A stretch of 39,262 nt of DNA from an uncultured Saprospiraceae bacterium (GCA_938028705.1 CALIZI010000009.1:1-39262), one strand, 5' to 3'; positions 15,272 to 24,814 are shown, counted from the stretch's first letter. The notes: generated by a model not told the origin, from the sequence alone. Made by a program: numbers and translations.

Positions 15272-16063
15272 TTACTTAGCTGCTTCTGCCAGTCGTTTTG
15301 CTTTATTTTCCATTTTTCTATCATAAGCTCTGAGGAATTTCTTCTCTCTTGCTGCTATGATCCTCATGCGCTGCATGTGTGGTCTTGCCGGATATACTTT
15401 GCAAGATGCTACACGAGTTTCTTTGAAACCTGCCCAGTGAAGAATATGCTCAACAACTTTCGGACTACCCGGCAACCAAGCCATATTGTCCACACCTGCC
15501 ATGATAGCGGTTGGTTTTTCAAAGAAAATTTTCATACAATCATCCGGTGCATCTACGCTACCTGCCGTATCAATAATCATGACTTCATTCGTAATATCAG
15601 CAAGCACTTTGATAGAGTGAATCGGATCCGGAATGTGATACAAAACACCTTTGAATAAAGTAATGTCATATTTTTTTCTGGATTTCTCCATGTCATGTAT
15701 ATGCGCTACGTCGAAGTGTACTTCCTTTGGCGACATTTTGAAAACCTCGTCTCTCAAAAATTTTGCCTGATTAATCCAAAGGTCTCTGATGTCAAAACCG
15801 TAGGCGTATTTTGCGCCAAGCTGATTGGCAGCAATGCAATAGCCACCACTGTTACAACCAATATCTAAGAATGATTTGCCTTCAAATCCTTGCGGATACA
15901 ACTGTGTGAAGAGCCTTTTCATAATGAAAGGATCTACTAAGTTTTTCATGTGAATCTCATTATAATCGGAGGTGAATTTGCCGTCTCCGACAGGCATTTT
16001 GAAATGCCAAGGACCCAGTTCTCTTAATTTTTTTTCAAGCGCAGATTTACTACTCTTAGCCAT
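15272..16063 (-). CDS. SAM methyltransferase, CmoB/DUF1698-like
   Basis: A 263-residue class I methyltransferase. The N-terminus contains LGPWHFKMPVGDG, which resembles the substrate-side region of CmoB-like (DUF1698) proteins. Motif I is SFLDIGCNSGGYC (about 64-76), followed by YGFDIRDLWINQA and then LFKGVLYHIPDPI. In tRNA-modifying CmoB this fold carboxymethylates uridine 34, but members of this branch in glycan loci are generally taken to act on sugars. The context here favours the latter. The gene is preceded and followed by same-strand glycan genes. Confidence 0.8.
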   Translation of the reverse strand: MAKSSKSALEKKLRELGPWHFKMPVGDGKFTSDYNEIHMKNLVDPFIMKRLFTQLYPQGFEGKSFLDIGCNSGGYCIAANQLGAKYAYGFDIRDLWINQAKFLRDEVFKMSPKEVHFDVAHIHDMEKSRKKYDITLFKGVLYHIPDPIHSIKVLADITNEVMIIDTAGSVDAPDDCMKIFFEKPTAIMAGVDNMAWLPGSPKVVEHILHWAGFKETRVASCKVYPARPHMQRMRIIAAREKKFLRAYDRKMENKAKRLAEAAK

Positions 16064-16110
16064 GATAATTTATTTTTTTTAATATTAGTGGGTGTGTGGA
16101 TTTTATATAA

Positions 16111-16313
16111 ATGAAATGTAAAATGTAAAATAATAAATGTAAAATGTAAATTTGTATAACGTGAAACTAACTTGGTTTTTTCCTATTTTATTAATTTTCA
16201 ATTATTTAAAAATGATAAATATTAAAATACCTTCTCGCGTACTATTGACACTTTTACAACTTGTCCCGATGAATATCGTGGATTTTAAATTTATTGTTTT
16301 ACATTTTACATTT
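16111..16313. repeat. Heptamer hairpin, ATGTAAA family
   Basis: ATGTAAA-type units at 16111-16151 face inverted units at 16282-16313. This is the second copy of the family at 11667-11912, so near-identical repeat arms separate different genes of the locus. Confidence 0.8.
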
Positions 16314-16325
16314 TTTTAAAAACGC

Positions 16326-17183
16326 TTATTTGCCCGGTTTTTGAATGACGTAAATATCTTGTCCGCCCATAAAACCAAACATAGGGTGAAAGGAATTGAC
16401 AACTTCTCCCCAGTTGTTTTCTTTGACGACCTTCTCTACCCAATCTTTTAGGACGTAAGTAGTACCGTATATCTCTGTATCCAAGCGTCCGATAGTTTCG
16501 TTGCCGCGCCAGTACATAAAACCTACATCGGGGCGTGTTTTGAGCATTTTCTTTTTGATATTATCATTTCTTTTCTTGAAACAGAAAAAGCCATGTGAAG
16601 AAAATACTAAGTAACCATTTGGTTCGAGTAAATTGTACAACCTATCCAACCAACGCAACCAGTGGTCGTAATTGAGGTGGCTGAACAATGAATTGACCAA
16701 AATTAGTTGGAATTTTTCGTCCACCTTCAAGTCTTCCGGTTCTTGGCAAGAAGGGAAGCCGTTGACACCAAAAGTTTGTTGTTGGTAAATGACAGCTTCT
16801 TTGCTAATGTCAGAAACGGTTATTTTGGAAGGATCCATTTTTTGAACAAAAAACCTTGTCGTTCTACCATAACCGGAGGCAAAATCCAACATAGAATCAA
16901 TATTGTGATAGCCCAATTCGAGTGAAGCAATAACTTCCGACAGTCTATTGAAGGTTTGGAAACCGCCTTTGAAATAGTTGAGTGCAATCTCATTATCACT
17001 CATGTTTTGTTTCTTCCAAAGATTCGCCATCTCACAATCCTTTGGTATTTTGGTAATAAAATCATCACCATAGATAGCCTTGAATCGCTTATCGTTGACT
17101 TTATAATTCGTAAACTTTTTTGTTTTTGTTGTTGGCATAACAGTATGTGTTTGACCTTTATGTAATAAATGTTTGAATGTCAT
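16326..17183 (-). CDS. Class I SAM methyltransferase
   Basis: A 285-residue methyltransferase. An N-terminal region of about 90 residues precedes motif I, SMLDFASGYGRTTRF (about 97-111). ITVSDISKEAV provides the acidic end of strand 2, LILVNSLFSHLNYDHWLRWL follows, then LLEPNGYLVFSSHG. It matches the methyltransferase fold found next to glycosyltransferases in O-antigen-like loci. No specific substrate can be named. An in-frame Met16 is an alternative start. Confidence 0.85.
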   Translation of the reverse strand: MTFKHLLHKGQTHTVMPTTKTKKFTNYKVNDKRFKAIYGDDFITKIPKDCEMANLWKKQNMSDNEIALNYFKGGFQTFNRLSEVIASLELGYHNIDSMLDFASGYGRTTRFFVQKMDPSKITVSDISKEAVIYQQQTFGVNGFPSCQEPEDLKVDEKFQLILVNSLFSHLNYDHWLRWLDRLYNLLEPNGYLVFSSHGFFCFKKRNDNIKKKMLKTRPDVGFMYWRGNETIGRLDTEIYGTTYVLKDWVEKVVKENNWGEVVNSFHPMFGFMGGQDIYVIQKPGK

Positions 17184-17205
17184 ATTTGTATATCAGTATC
17201 TATTA

Positions 17206-17242
17206 ATCTGCAGCTCGTAACTCGTAACTCTCTACTCGCCAC
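17206..17242. repeat. Heptamer repeat CTCGTAA
   Basis: Tandem units CTCGTAA, CTCGTAA, CTCTCTA, CTCGCCA lie between two genes and run into the stop codon of the sulfotransferase at 17232. Single arm. Confidence 0.7.
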
Positions 17243-18158
17243 TTACAACTTCTGCAGCTTGGTTTTTAATAGCTTCCTGAGTGCTTGGGTATCCCAATAT
17301 TTTGAGTGCTTCGCCTGCTTCTTCGTCAAACCACTGAGCGGTGGTCTCATTGAAATATTGTGTCCATGTACCAACGACTCCGCGTGACTGCCCCGGTAAG
17401 ATTTCTTTGGAAAAACCGGGCAGGGTCTGCTTGTCGAACGGTGCGGCAAGTTTCGGGTCTGCCCCCAAAAATGAATATATTTTAGCGCGTTCTATTTCCG
17501 GGTCGGCATGTAATTTTTCGTAAGGAATCCACAATACCTGAATATTGAGTGCCTTTTTATCTTTGGCAATTTCAGACATTTTTTTATCATTAACGACTCG
17601 TGTATTCCACTGACCGGCGATGTGCCTAAAGTACGACTCGCAATCTAAAAGTTCTTGCTTGTTGACCTCAAAATAATTTTTATTATTAATCGTTTTCTTA
17701 ACTTTATGAATCATTTCCGGGTGATTCGTAAAGCCTTTGTAACGCTTGAGGCTTTGTTTGTTCTTGGAGACCGTTTTGAGAATGTGCTTAAACCAACTCA
17801 CGACCACGTCGCGTCCATCTCTGTGTATCAAAAGGTACTTACTGTTGGGAACAAATAAGGTACTGATACCTACGGGCGTTCTGTCTCCTACAAATTTGTG
17901 GTCTCTACCGCAAAACTCTCTGACGAGGGTTTTGATAAAGCCATAATATTCTCTATCAAGAACGTCTTTTTTACCGTCTAAAATAAAACAACTCACCGAG
18001 CGGTCAATTTTAGATTTTGCCTGTCCGAAATGCTCCAAATGAAATTCTCCTTGACAGTTGATGTCAGGGTGCAGATTGAGGACTCTGCCAAGCCAGTTTG
18101 TTCCGCTTCTCATGTAGCCTCTTAAGAAGAAAACTTCCGGTTCTTTTTTTCGTGCCAT
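17232..18158 (-). CDS. Sulfotransferase
   Basis: A 308-residue cytoplasmic enzyme predicted to transfer sulfate from PAPS to a hydroxyl group. The 5'-phosphosulfate loop is YMRSGTNWLGRVL (about residues 15-27), and the 3'-phosphate site is LLIHRDGRDVVVSW (about 109-122), both close to the family pattern. Length is normal. A second, different sulfotransferase gene lies next to it (18436), and both sit among glycosyltransferase and methyltransferase genes, which points to a sulfated surface glycan or glycolipid. Confidence 0.9.
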   Translation of the reverse strand: MARKKEPEVFFLRGYMRSGTNWLGRVLNLHPDINCQGEFHLEHFGQAKSKIDRSVSCFILDGKKDVLDREYYGFIKTLVREFCGRDHKFVGDRTPVGISTLFVPNSKYLLIHRDGRDVVVSWFKHILKTVSKNKQSLKRYKGFTNHPEMIHKVKKTINNKNYFEVNKQELLDCESYFRHIAGQWNTRVVNDKKMSEIAKDKKALNIQVLWIPYEKLHADPEIERAKIYSFLGADPKLAAPFDKQTLPGFSKEILPGQSRGVVGTWTQYFNETTAQWFDEEAGEALKILGYPSTQEAIKNQAAEVVSGE

Positions 18159-18209
18159 AATATTTAGGTTTAGGTCGTGCTTAAAATAGATTTGATGATG
18201 CTTCCTTTT

Positions 18210-18430
18210 TAATGATTAATGGTTAATGATTAATGATTAATGTAGAGGATGTAATAGCGTATAAAAAAGTGTTATTTTTTTATTTATAATTTATTTATTA
18301 TTACAAATTAATTATTTATAAATATTTTTCATTATAAAATTATTTAAAAATTACCCTTATTTCAATATAACTATAAAATTAATCATATTTGTTTCGTATT
18401 AATCATTAATCATTCACCGTTAATCATTAA
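18210..18430. repeat. Heptamer hairpin TAATGAT
   Basis: Four to five TAATGAT/TAATGGT units at 18210-18243 face inverted ATTAATC-type units at 18397-18430, with about 150 bp of very AT-rich DNA between. It fills the gap between the two sulfotransferase genes. Confidence 0.85.
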
Positions 18431-18435
18431 AAAAA

Positions 18436-19701
18436 TTATTTTATAATAATCGGTACGCCATGTTTGGGTGAATAATACTGCTTTTGGTCGTGTGTCATGA
18501 TTTTGAGGGATACGCGATGATTGCCTTTGGGTACATTGTGCAATGAAAATGAAGCCTCAAAACCACAGTAATCATAGCCCGGCGTATCAAAATGCTTTGC
18601 AACGTCTTTTCGCGGATGCCCGTACATGGCAGGAAAAAGATACCCGTCAATATCAATATATACGCCACCTGCTGCCTTTTTGGAATCCGCATCTACCGCC
18701 CAACCTTTCAGTACCAGAAAGTCTTGAGATAGTTCGACAGGTTTTTCCATTTGTGCAACTTTGTTATGATTGATTTCATCAATATTGAACATTGCTTTAT
18801 GGTCAATCACCGGTAGATTGGCAATCACTTTATGCGGATTATCAATATACTGTTCTTTTTCCGGCGTGATTTGCCAGTCATCTTCGGTATAAAAGTGCTG
18901 TGCTACATCCCAAGTTTCACGTTTGATTTTTGCTATTTCTTGCTCCGATAAGCGATTGAGCCATGCGTAAACATTTTTACGACTGTCTCTTTTAAATTGA
19001 GAATCTACTTTAGCACTTGTCGCTTCTTCTATTTTTTGCTGTATCTCTTCATTGAAAGACATACCAAATTTTTGGTATATTTTTTTAATCTCAGACAAAG
19101 GATTCATCGAAACATCTTCGTGGCGTACAAATACCCATTCAGGATGCTTTTTTTGATAATCCAATATCCGCGAATAAATGATGCGCCAGAGCAAAATTCC
19201 TTGGTCTATAATCGTCGGTGGATTGGCACAGTAGGCTTCAATCTCATCTTTGAAAGGGTATAATACTTCTTCCATCAGACGAGGTTGGCGCGTATAATTA
19301 TTAAAATCGAATCGCCAGTTTTTAATTTTCAAACTGGCAATGAACGCTGCCGGATGACGTACCATCATTACTACGTTGGCATCAAATTCTTCTGCTATCC
19401 ATTCGGCGGACATTACTGCGATAGGGTCTTTGAGCAATACTTTTTTATTCCAGCTAAAATGAAAATCCTCTGGTATAGCGTTTTCCAAAAAAGATTTGAT
19501 TTCCGCTTGCCTTTCCACACTATCACGCTTGGTGATGTATTCAAATGTTTGTTTGAAGGGATGATTATCATCTTTTTTAATGCCGATATTAAACGGCTCG
19601 TGGATATAGGTGACTTCTTCAGAAAGGGAGAGCATATTGCCCATCCATGTTGTTCCCGAACGGTGTGATCCCGACACCAATATCCATTGTTTGTTATCCA
19701 T
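18436..19701 (-). CDS. Sulfotransferase with extra C-terminal module
   Basis: A 421-residue protein. The sulfotransferase domain (about 1-290) contains the 5'-phosphosulfate loop SGSHRSGTTWMGNML (about 10-24) and the 3'-phosphate region MMVRHPAAFIASL (112-124). A separate C-terminal module (about 315-421) contains LKGWAVDADSKKAAGGVYID, YGHPRKDVAKHF and QYYSPKHG. The same module occurs in the lipoprotein at 8394 of this locus. Sulfate transfer from PAPS to a glycan is expected; the module may bind or position the glycan, which is inference. Confidence 0.88.
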   Translation of the reverse strand: MDNKQWILVSGSHRSGTTWMGNMLSLSEEVTYIHEPFNIGIKKDDNHPFKQTFEYITKRDSVERQAEIKSFLENAIPEDFHFSWNKKVLLKDPIAVMSAEWIAEEFDANVVMMVRHPAAFIASLKIKNWRFDFNNYTRQPRLMEEVLYPFKDEIEAYCANPPTIIDQGILLWRIIYSRILDYQKKHPEWVFVRHEDVSMNPLSEIKKIYQKFGMSFNEEIQQKIEEATSAKVDSQFKRDSRKNVYAWLNRLSEQEIAKIKRETWDVAQHFYTEDDWQITPEKEQYIDNPHKVIANLPVIDHKAMFNIDEINHNKVAQMEKPVELSQDFLVLKGWAVDADSKKAAGGVYIDIDGYLFPAMYGHPRKDVAKHFDTPGYDYCGFEASFSLHNVPKGNHRVSLKIMTHDQKQYYSPKHGVPIIIK

Positions 19702-19712
19702 ATATTTTTAAT

Positions 19713-19791
19713 AAATTCCAAAAAACAAAAAACAAAAAACAAATTTACCGCATATTCTATTTTGTTATTTTGGTGCTTGTTATTTGGAATT
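19713..19791. repeat. Heptamer hairpin, AAATTCC family
   Basis: Left units AATTCCA then AAAAACA repeats (19713-19745); right units TTTGGTG, CTTGTTA, TTTGGAA (19759-19791). Same family as 8308-8393. It lies between the giant glycosyltransferase gene and the sulfotransferase gene. Confidence 0.85.
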
Positions 19792-22700
19792 TTACTCAAC
19801 TGTGATTAATTCGTTTTTTTGGCTTGCAGTATAATTACTCAAGCATGTACTTTTAATGAATTTTTCATATTTAGCGAGCATTTCGTCGTAGGTATTGACC
19901 AGACGGAATACATCGGGGGAGTTTTTGGCGTAAGTAGCTCTGAGGGTCGGATTACTTGCAAATTTGGTGAGTTGTTCAGCCAGTGGACCAATTTGACCGG
20001 GGCGGAAAAATTCGGCATTGACTTCTTTGATGACTTGCTCGGTGATACCATATATAGGAGTCGTGAGTATAGGCAATGAAAAGACCATCGCTTCGAGTAT
20101 CACGCGCGGATAGGATTCGATGTATGAGGTACACACGAATACATCGGCAGCGAGGTAATACTTGAATACGTCTCCGGTTTCCATTTCAATATGGAAATGT
20201 TCTTCGGTATTACTTTTTTGAATTTCTTTATTGATTTTGTCCAAGTAAGAATCGGGTCGTGCGCCTACCATGTAAAACAGGCTGTTCTTATTGCCGGATT
20301 CGATAGATTGTATGGCGGCTTTGGTGAAGTCCAATTGTCCTTTACGCTCACAGACCGTACCGAGATTGAGGAATACGACTTTATCTTTCGGAATACCAAG
20401 TTCTTTTCTGACTTGTGCTTTGGTGGTGCTTTGGAGGTAGGCATTGATGTCTTTTGTCCGTAATCCGTTGTTGATGACGGTAAAGGCATTTTTATAATCC
20501 ACCGATTTGTAAAGGTCTTTAGTGGTTTTGGCTACAAAAATACTCATTTGAGGATACTCAAAACATTCGTAGGCTTTTGTTTTTAATCCTCTTGGTAGAT
20601 ATGCGTAAAAGTCTTTATAATTATAACTTTCGTGAATACACCACATAGAAGGGATATTGGCTTCGTTGGCAGCTTTGAGGTAATGGAATGGGATGAGCGT
20701 ATTGACAAATACGGCACTGAAATCAAAAGCCATGATCCAATCTCTCATGTCTTCAATCATGCTTGGGTAAGCTGAAGCGTCGTCCGGTTTCCATTCTTCT
20801 TTGATGTGTACGGTGACGTTCATTTCTTCGTACCAAGCCCGTAGTGGTCCGTCTTGTGGAGAGATGACTTCAAATTGAATTTCGTTTTTGGGCAATATTC
20901 CTTTGATAATCTCATACATTTGAATGGGTGCGCCTTCAAAATTGAGATTATGCGTCACCATCAGTACAAGTGGTTTGGTATTCAAACCGAGTTCAAAGTA
21001 ATTTTGGCTATTGCCGGGCCAAACGCTGTATAATTGGTAGTTAGATAAGTTTTTATTATAATATTTTTCTTCAAAATTTCTATAATCATCCTTGAAGCTA
21101 GCGATTTCTGATACGTTTTGTATTTTGACTTTTTTATTGCCCAAATAGGTCATTTCTGCATTGCTGACATAGACGTTGCGGAATCCTTTTTGTTGGGCTT
21201 TGAGGCAAATATCAACGTCGTAATAAGAGACAGGATATTGCTCAAAGTCGAATCCACCGAGTTCATCGAATAGTGATTTTCGCATCATGCAACAACCGCC
21301 GCCAACTGCGGAATAGTTGCGCGGTACGTGCGGATAAAAGTAGTAACCAAGCGATTTATTGGATAGGTTACGGAAGGCAGTATGTGGAATATTGTCATAG
21401 GCTCCGGGATATAGTCCGGTAATGATACCGCCATGATAAATGGTTTCGTCAGAAAATAATATCTTAGCTCCTGTCACGCCTGTATCGGGCAGATTTTGGT
21501 AGCCGACCATTTGACTAAGCCAGTCGGTTGAGTTGGGAATGACCGAATTGGACAGGAATAAAACATATTCGCCATTGGCAGAACGGGCAGCTTTATTGAA
21601 TTGTTCTGCCATAGAGCCTTTCGAGTAATAGCGACGAATCGGCATGAAAGACTCTTGGATAAATTCATCTATTAAAGTATTGGTTTTGAGATTGCCACTT
21701 TCACCAACCACAATAATTTCGTAATTTTTATAGGATGTTCGTTTGATGCTTTGCAGGCATCTGCGGAGTCGTTTGAGGTTGTCGTTGGTACTCACTATGA
21801 GCGTGACGAGTGGTCCTTGGTCTGCCCATAACAGGTGGTAGAGTGCCAAGTGATATTTGACAGCAAAAGCCGGACGAATGACTTTGGCAGAAATTTGATG
21901 ACGGGTAAGGTGTTCTTCCAATGCTCTTCTACCTTTTGAAAAGAAAGAAAAGTCAGTTTGTTTGACATCACCTTGTTTGGCAATGGAAGTTTCTAATGCC
22001 CGCCAATGATATAGAACTTTTGGGATGTGATGTACATTTTTGATATGCGGCAGACTGCGTAATAAGAAATCGTAATCTTGGCAGCCGTCCATTTCGGCTC
22101 TCAATCCGTTGACTTTGTCAACGATAGTTCTTCTTATACAAACGAGGTGATTGATGTAATTATAAGATAAGAATAATTCGGGTGACCAATCGGGTTTGAA
22201 GTGAGGGTTCATGTGTGTGCCATCCTCGTCTATCTTGTCTTCATCCGAATAAATGAAGTCTATACTGCGGTCTGCATTGAGTGCATTGACAATCTCAAAT
22301 AAGGCGTGTTCGGAGAGTTCGTCGTCATTATCCATGAAGGCGATGTACTCACCCGTAGCGATTTCGAGGGCAGAGTTGGTGGCTCTTGATATTCTGCCGT
22401 TTTCTTTTCTGAATACTACTTTGATGCGCTCGTCACTCTCCGCAAATTCGTTGAGCATGGGTTTGATGTGTGCTTTGGGCGAAGCATCATCGGCAAGGCA
22501 AAGTTCCCAATTGGTATATACTTGGCTTTTGATACTGTTGACGGCTTTTTCGAGCCAAATTCTCTCTACATTATATACAGGTACTACGATGCTGATTTTT
22601 GGGCGATAAGCAAACCCTTCCTCAATATCATTCAACTCGCGACGTAGCGTGGGCGTGATTTTGTTGTTGTCCAACCAATTGTGGTAGGTGTCGAGTTTTA

Positions 22701-23898
22701 CTTTTCTTTGATTTTTGGCTCTGGTGGCTTTGCTTTCTTTTTTCGAAGGGGCTATGGCTTTGACAATGTTTTTTGCCAGGCTACCGTTTTGAGCGGTATT
22801 ATTTGTATTTTGAATACCCGCTTCTAATGCCGGTGCAGGCGTATCAATTGATGTTTTGACAAAGAATTTATCATATATTTTTCTGGCGGGCCAAGTCAGG
22901 AAAAAGCCAAGTCTGTAACTAAGGCTTTGCTGGATGTCTTCCAAATATTGATAGTGATTTTTATCATCAATTTCTTGCGCTTTGATAGCCAATTCTTTTT
23001 GGTGTACGAGGTGTTCTTGGTGTCGTAAATCCTTTGCTTTTTCTTTTAGTTTTCTTTCAACGTGTGCGGTTCTTTGTTCGAGTTGTTTTGTTCTTTCTTG
23101 TGCCGTATTGAGTTCGCTATTAAGTTGTATGACTCGTTCTTTCTGCTCTAAGTTTTGAGCTACTCCTGTATCTATCTGTAGTCTGTATTTTCGATTTTCT
23201 TCTCTCAGGTTCTTTATGGTCTTTTGGAGGTTATTGACCGACATATTTTCGGAGGCAACACCCAACTGATAATGCGATTCGAAGCGCATACCAAGCGCAC
23301 TGAATAAGGCTTGTACAGATGGTTTGTTATCCGCTTGTGCAAGGTGTCGAAGTTCGTGGGGAAGTTGCTGACCTGTAAGTGATATGTATAAGCCGGAGTT
23401 TGCATCCGGTGAAAAGGAAGGATATTGTTGAGGGATAATTTGTTGTTCTGAACCGACAAATATAATGGATGAATGATCAGTATTTAATTTGGATTGGATA
23501 AGGTCAAAATCAGTTGTCACCAATTTTCTGGCAAAATCATTGGTAAGTATGAGTAAGTTGATGGAATTGTCCGCTTGTGTTTTGAGATAAGCCAAGAAAG
23601 GTTGGTCGGTGGTTTTGATTCGGTATTCACTGACTTTTTGTACCGTATTAATGAACTCATCGGTATAGTCATCAGCCACCAATTCGCCTGTACATTTGTT
23701 GATATGAGTAGCCGCATGAGCAATACCCAATAACAAATTTCTACCTTTTCCTCCCAAGCCCACTATTTTGTGTGGCTTCAAAGTATCTATGAGAAAAAAT
23801 GCCACCGGCACTAATCTCAATTGGTTGTTAGTGATCAACCCAATATCGTTGGGTAGGTCGAATACAAGCTCATTTTTGAGTATGTCAGAAAACTTCAT
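19792..23898 (-). CDS. Giant multi-domain glycosyltransferase (GT2-GT2-GT4)
   Basis: A 1368-residue protein. Residues 1-215 resemble a degenerate methyltransferase-like domain: FFLIDTLKPHKIVGLGGKGR matches the region that is ELGTHxG in relatives. A coiled coil follows (about 220-325). GT2 domain A spans about 433-640, with ISIVVPVYN, metal-binding FMDNDDELSE (521-530) and SDEDKIDEDG. GT2-like domain B spans about 696-925; its DxD is replaced by FLSNSVIP, though GGCCMMRKSLFDELGGFD and YYDVDICLK are kept. The C-terminal GT4 domain (about 975-1368) has LVLMVTHNLNFEGAP, FLNLGTVCERKGQ and the donor-binding region YIESYPRVILEAM. It probably adds two or more sugars during chain assembly. It is the first gene of the long minus-strand run. 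Confidence 0.92.
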   Translation of the reverse strand: MKFSDILKNELVFDLPNDIGLITNNQLRLVPVAFFLIDTLKPHKIVGLGGKGRNLLLGIAHAATHINKCTGELVADDYTDEFINTVQKVSEYRIKTTDQPFLAYLKTQADNSINLLILTNDFARKLVTTDFDLIQSKLNTDHSSIIFVGSEQQIIPQQYPSFSPDANSGLYISLTGQQLPHELRHLAQADNKPSVQALFSALGMRFESHYQLGVASENMSVNNLQKTIKNLREENRKYRLQIDTGVAQNLEQKERVIQLNSELNTAQERTKQLEQRTAHVERKLKEKAKDLRHQEHLVHQKELAIKAQEIDDKNHYQYLEDIQQSLSYRLGFFLTWPARKIYDKFFVKTSIDTPAPALEAGIQNTNNTAQNGSLAKNIVKAIAPSKKESKATRAKNQRKVKLDTYHNWLDNNKITPTLRRELNDIEEGFAYRPKISIVVPVYNVERIWLEKAVNSIKSQVYTNWELCLADDASPKAHIKPMLNEFAESDERIKVVFRKENGRISRATNSALEIATGEYIAFMDNDDELSEHALFEIVNALNADRSIDFIYSDEDKIDEDGTHMNPHFKPDWSPELFLSYNYINHLVCIRRTIVDKVNGLRAEMDGCQDYDFLLRSLPHIKNVHHIPKVLYHWRALETSIAKQGDVKQTDFSFFSKGRRALEEHLTRHQISAKVIRPAFAVKYHLALYHLLWADQGPLVTLIVSTNDNLKRLRRCLQSIKRTSYKNYEIIVVGESGNLKTNTLIDEFIQESFMPIRRYYSKGSMAEQFNKAARSANGEYVLFLSNSVIPNSTDWLSQMVGYQNLPDTGVTGAKILFSDETIYHGGIITGLYPGAYDNIPHTAFRNLSNKSLGYYFYPHVPRNYSAVGGGCCMMRKSLFDELGGFDFEQYPVSYYDVDICLKAQQKGFRNVYVSNAEMTYLGNKKVKIQNVSEIASFKDDYRNFEEKYYNKNLSNYQLYSVWPGNSQNYFELGLNTKPLVLMVTHNLNFEGAPIQMYEIIKGILPKNEIQFEVISPQDGPLRAWYEEMNVTVHIKEEWKPDDASAYPSMIEDMRDWIMAFDFSAVFVNTLIPFHYLKAANEANIPSMWCIHESYNYKDFYAYLPRGLKTKAYECFEYPQMSIFVAKTTKDLYKSVDYKNAFTVINNGLRTKDINAYLQSTTKAQVRKELGIPKDKVVFLNLGTVCERKGQLDFTKAAIQSIESGNKNSLFYMVGARPDSYLDKINKEIQKSNTEEHFHIEMETGDVFKYYLAADVFVCTSYIESYPRVILEAMVFSLPILTTPIYGITEQVIKEVNAEFFRPGQIGPLAEQLTKFASNPTLRATYAKNSPDVFRLVNTYDEMLAKYEKFIKSTCLSNYTASQKNELITVE

Positions 23899-23952
23899 TA
23901 GCAGGTCGTATTTCCGTCTATTATGAAGGATTGATTAGTCGGTTTTGTCGTG

Positions 23953-23960
23953 CAAAGGTA
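23953..23960 (-). promoter_or_regulatory. Candidate -7 element for the minus-strand glycan genes
   Basis: Read on the minus strand this is TACCTTTG, matching TAnnTTTG, 55 bp before the ATG of the giant glycosyltransferase. No correctly spaced -33 TTG was found. The remainder of 23899-24380 shows no gene. Confidence 0.45.
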
Positions 23961-24280
23961 CAAAAAACAAGCTCAATCTCATAATTTATTTTTTGCGATT
24001 TAACGCATGGGCGTATAAAATGATTTTACTGATGTTACGCATCAAAAAACCCATTGAAGGATGAATATATCCTTTGGGAAGATATTTTCTAATCGCGTAG
24101 CATGAGTGATTGTAAAAGATATTGAAAATTAGGGTGGGGGTCTGTGAGTATGACTTAAATAAATTTAGAATATTTCATTTTCACACTATCAAAAGACGCA
24201 TTGTAAGGTGAAAAGTAACTACAATTGAAGTGATAGTTACCAAACAAAGCAAAGGGAACTGTAAGAAAGTATATTTTTCC

Positions 24281-24288
24281 TACCTTCG
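24281..24288 (+). promoter_or_regulatory. Candidate -7 element for the GtrA gene
   Basis: TACCTTCG is one base from TAnnTTTG and lies about 93 bp upstream of the GtrA start. A degenerate heptamer stretch (AATTCCA units, 24296-24330) lies between, in the presumed leader. Confidence 0.3.
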
Positions 24289-24380
24289 CCTTGTCAAATT
24301 CCAAATTCCGAAAAACAAATTCCCAAAAAATAAAGTATAAATGTATTTCGTCTGATATTTCCCTTAAAGTATAAAACGGA

Positions 24381-24773
24381 TTGAGACTTCGGAGTTTTAT
24401 TACACAATTTTCAAAATTTGGCTTAGTCGGTGTATTTACGACAAGCTTCGGGATTGTATGTTACTACATTCTGTTGGATAGAATGGTTCTACCTTTGTAC
24501 CCTGTATATGTATGTGTATTTCTTGTCGGAGTGCTTATTTCTTATCTGCTCAATTCGCGTTATACATTCAAGAAAAAAGCTAATTTGAAAGACTCCTTAG
24601 GCTATTATGCGTCTTATATCGTAGGGCTTATTGTAGGCTTGATATTATTATATGTATTTGATAGTATATTCGATTACTCAGATTTTATATTAACTTTACT
24701 TGTTATTCCTCCCCGATTTTTACTTACATTTTTTTTATTAAAAAGTATTGTATTTGTAACAAATCCCAAATAA
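24381..24773 (+). CDS. GtrA family membrane protein
   Basis: A 130-residue protein with four membrane segments, the family's normal size and topology. The N-terminus FITQFSKFGLVGVFTTSFG and the central ISYLLNSRYTFKK are close to GtrA/DPMS-like proteins, which are proposed to flip polyprenyl-phosphate-linked sugars or assist their synthases. The frame starts with TTG 24381; an in-frame stop lies three codons upstream, so no ATG is available. It is the only plus-strand gene in this part of the locus and may act with the membrane-anchored GT2 at 13763. Confidence 0.88.
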   Translation: MRLRSFITQFSKFGLVGVFTTSFGIVCYYILLDRMVLPLYPVYVCVFLVGVLISYLLNSRYTFKKKANLKDSLGYYASYIVGLIVGLILLYVFDSIFDYSDFILTLLVIPPRFLLTFFLLKSIVFVTNPK

Positions 24774-24814
24774 CAAATTCCAAAATCCACATTTGAATTT
24801 GTTATTTGTTATTA
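24757..24814. repeat. Heptamer hairpin between convergent genes
   Basis: Units AATCCCA, AATAACA, AATTCCA on the left face ATTTGTT units on the right. It overlaps the last codons of the GtrA gene and precedes the stop of the convergent methyltransferase, so it is a plausible two-way terminator. Confidence 0.8.
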
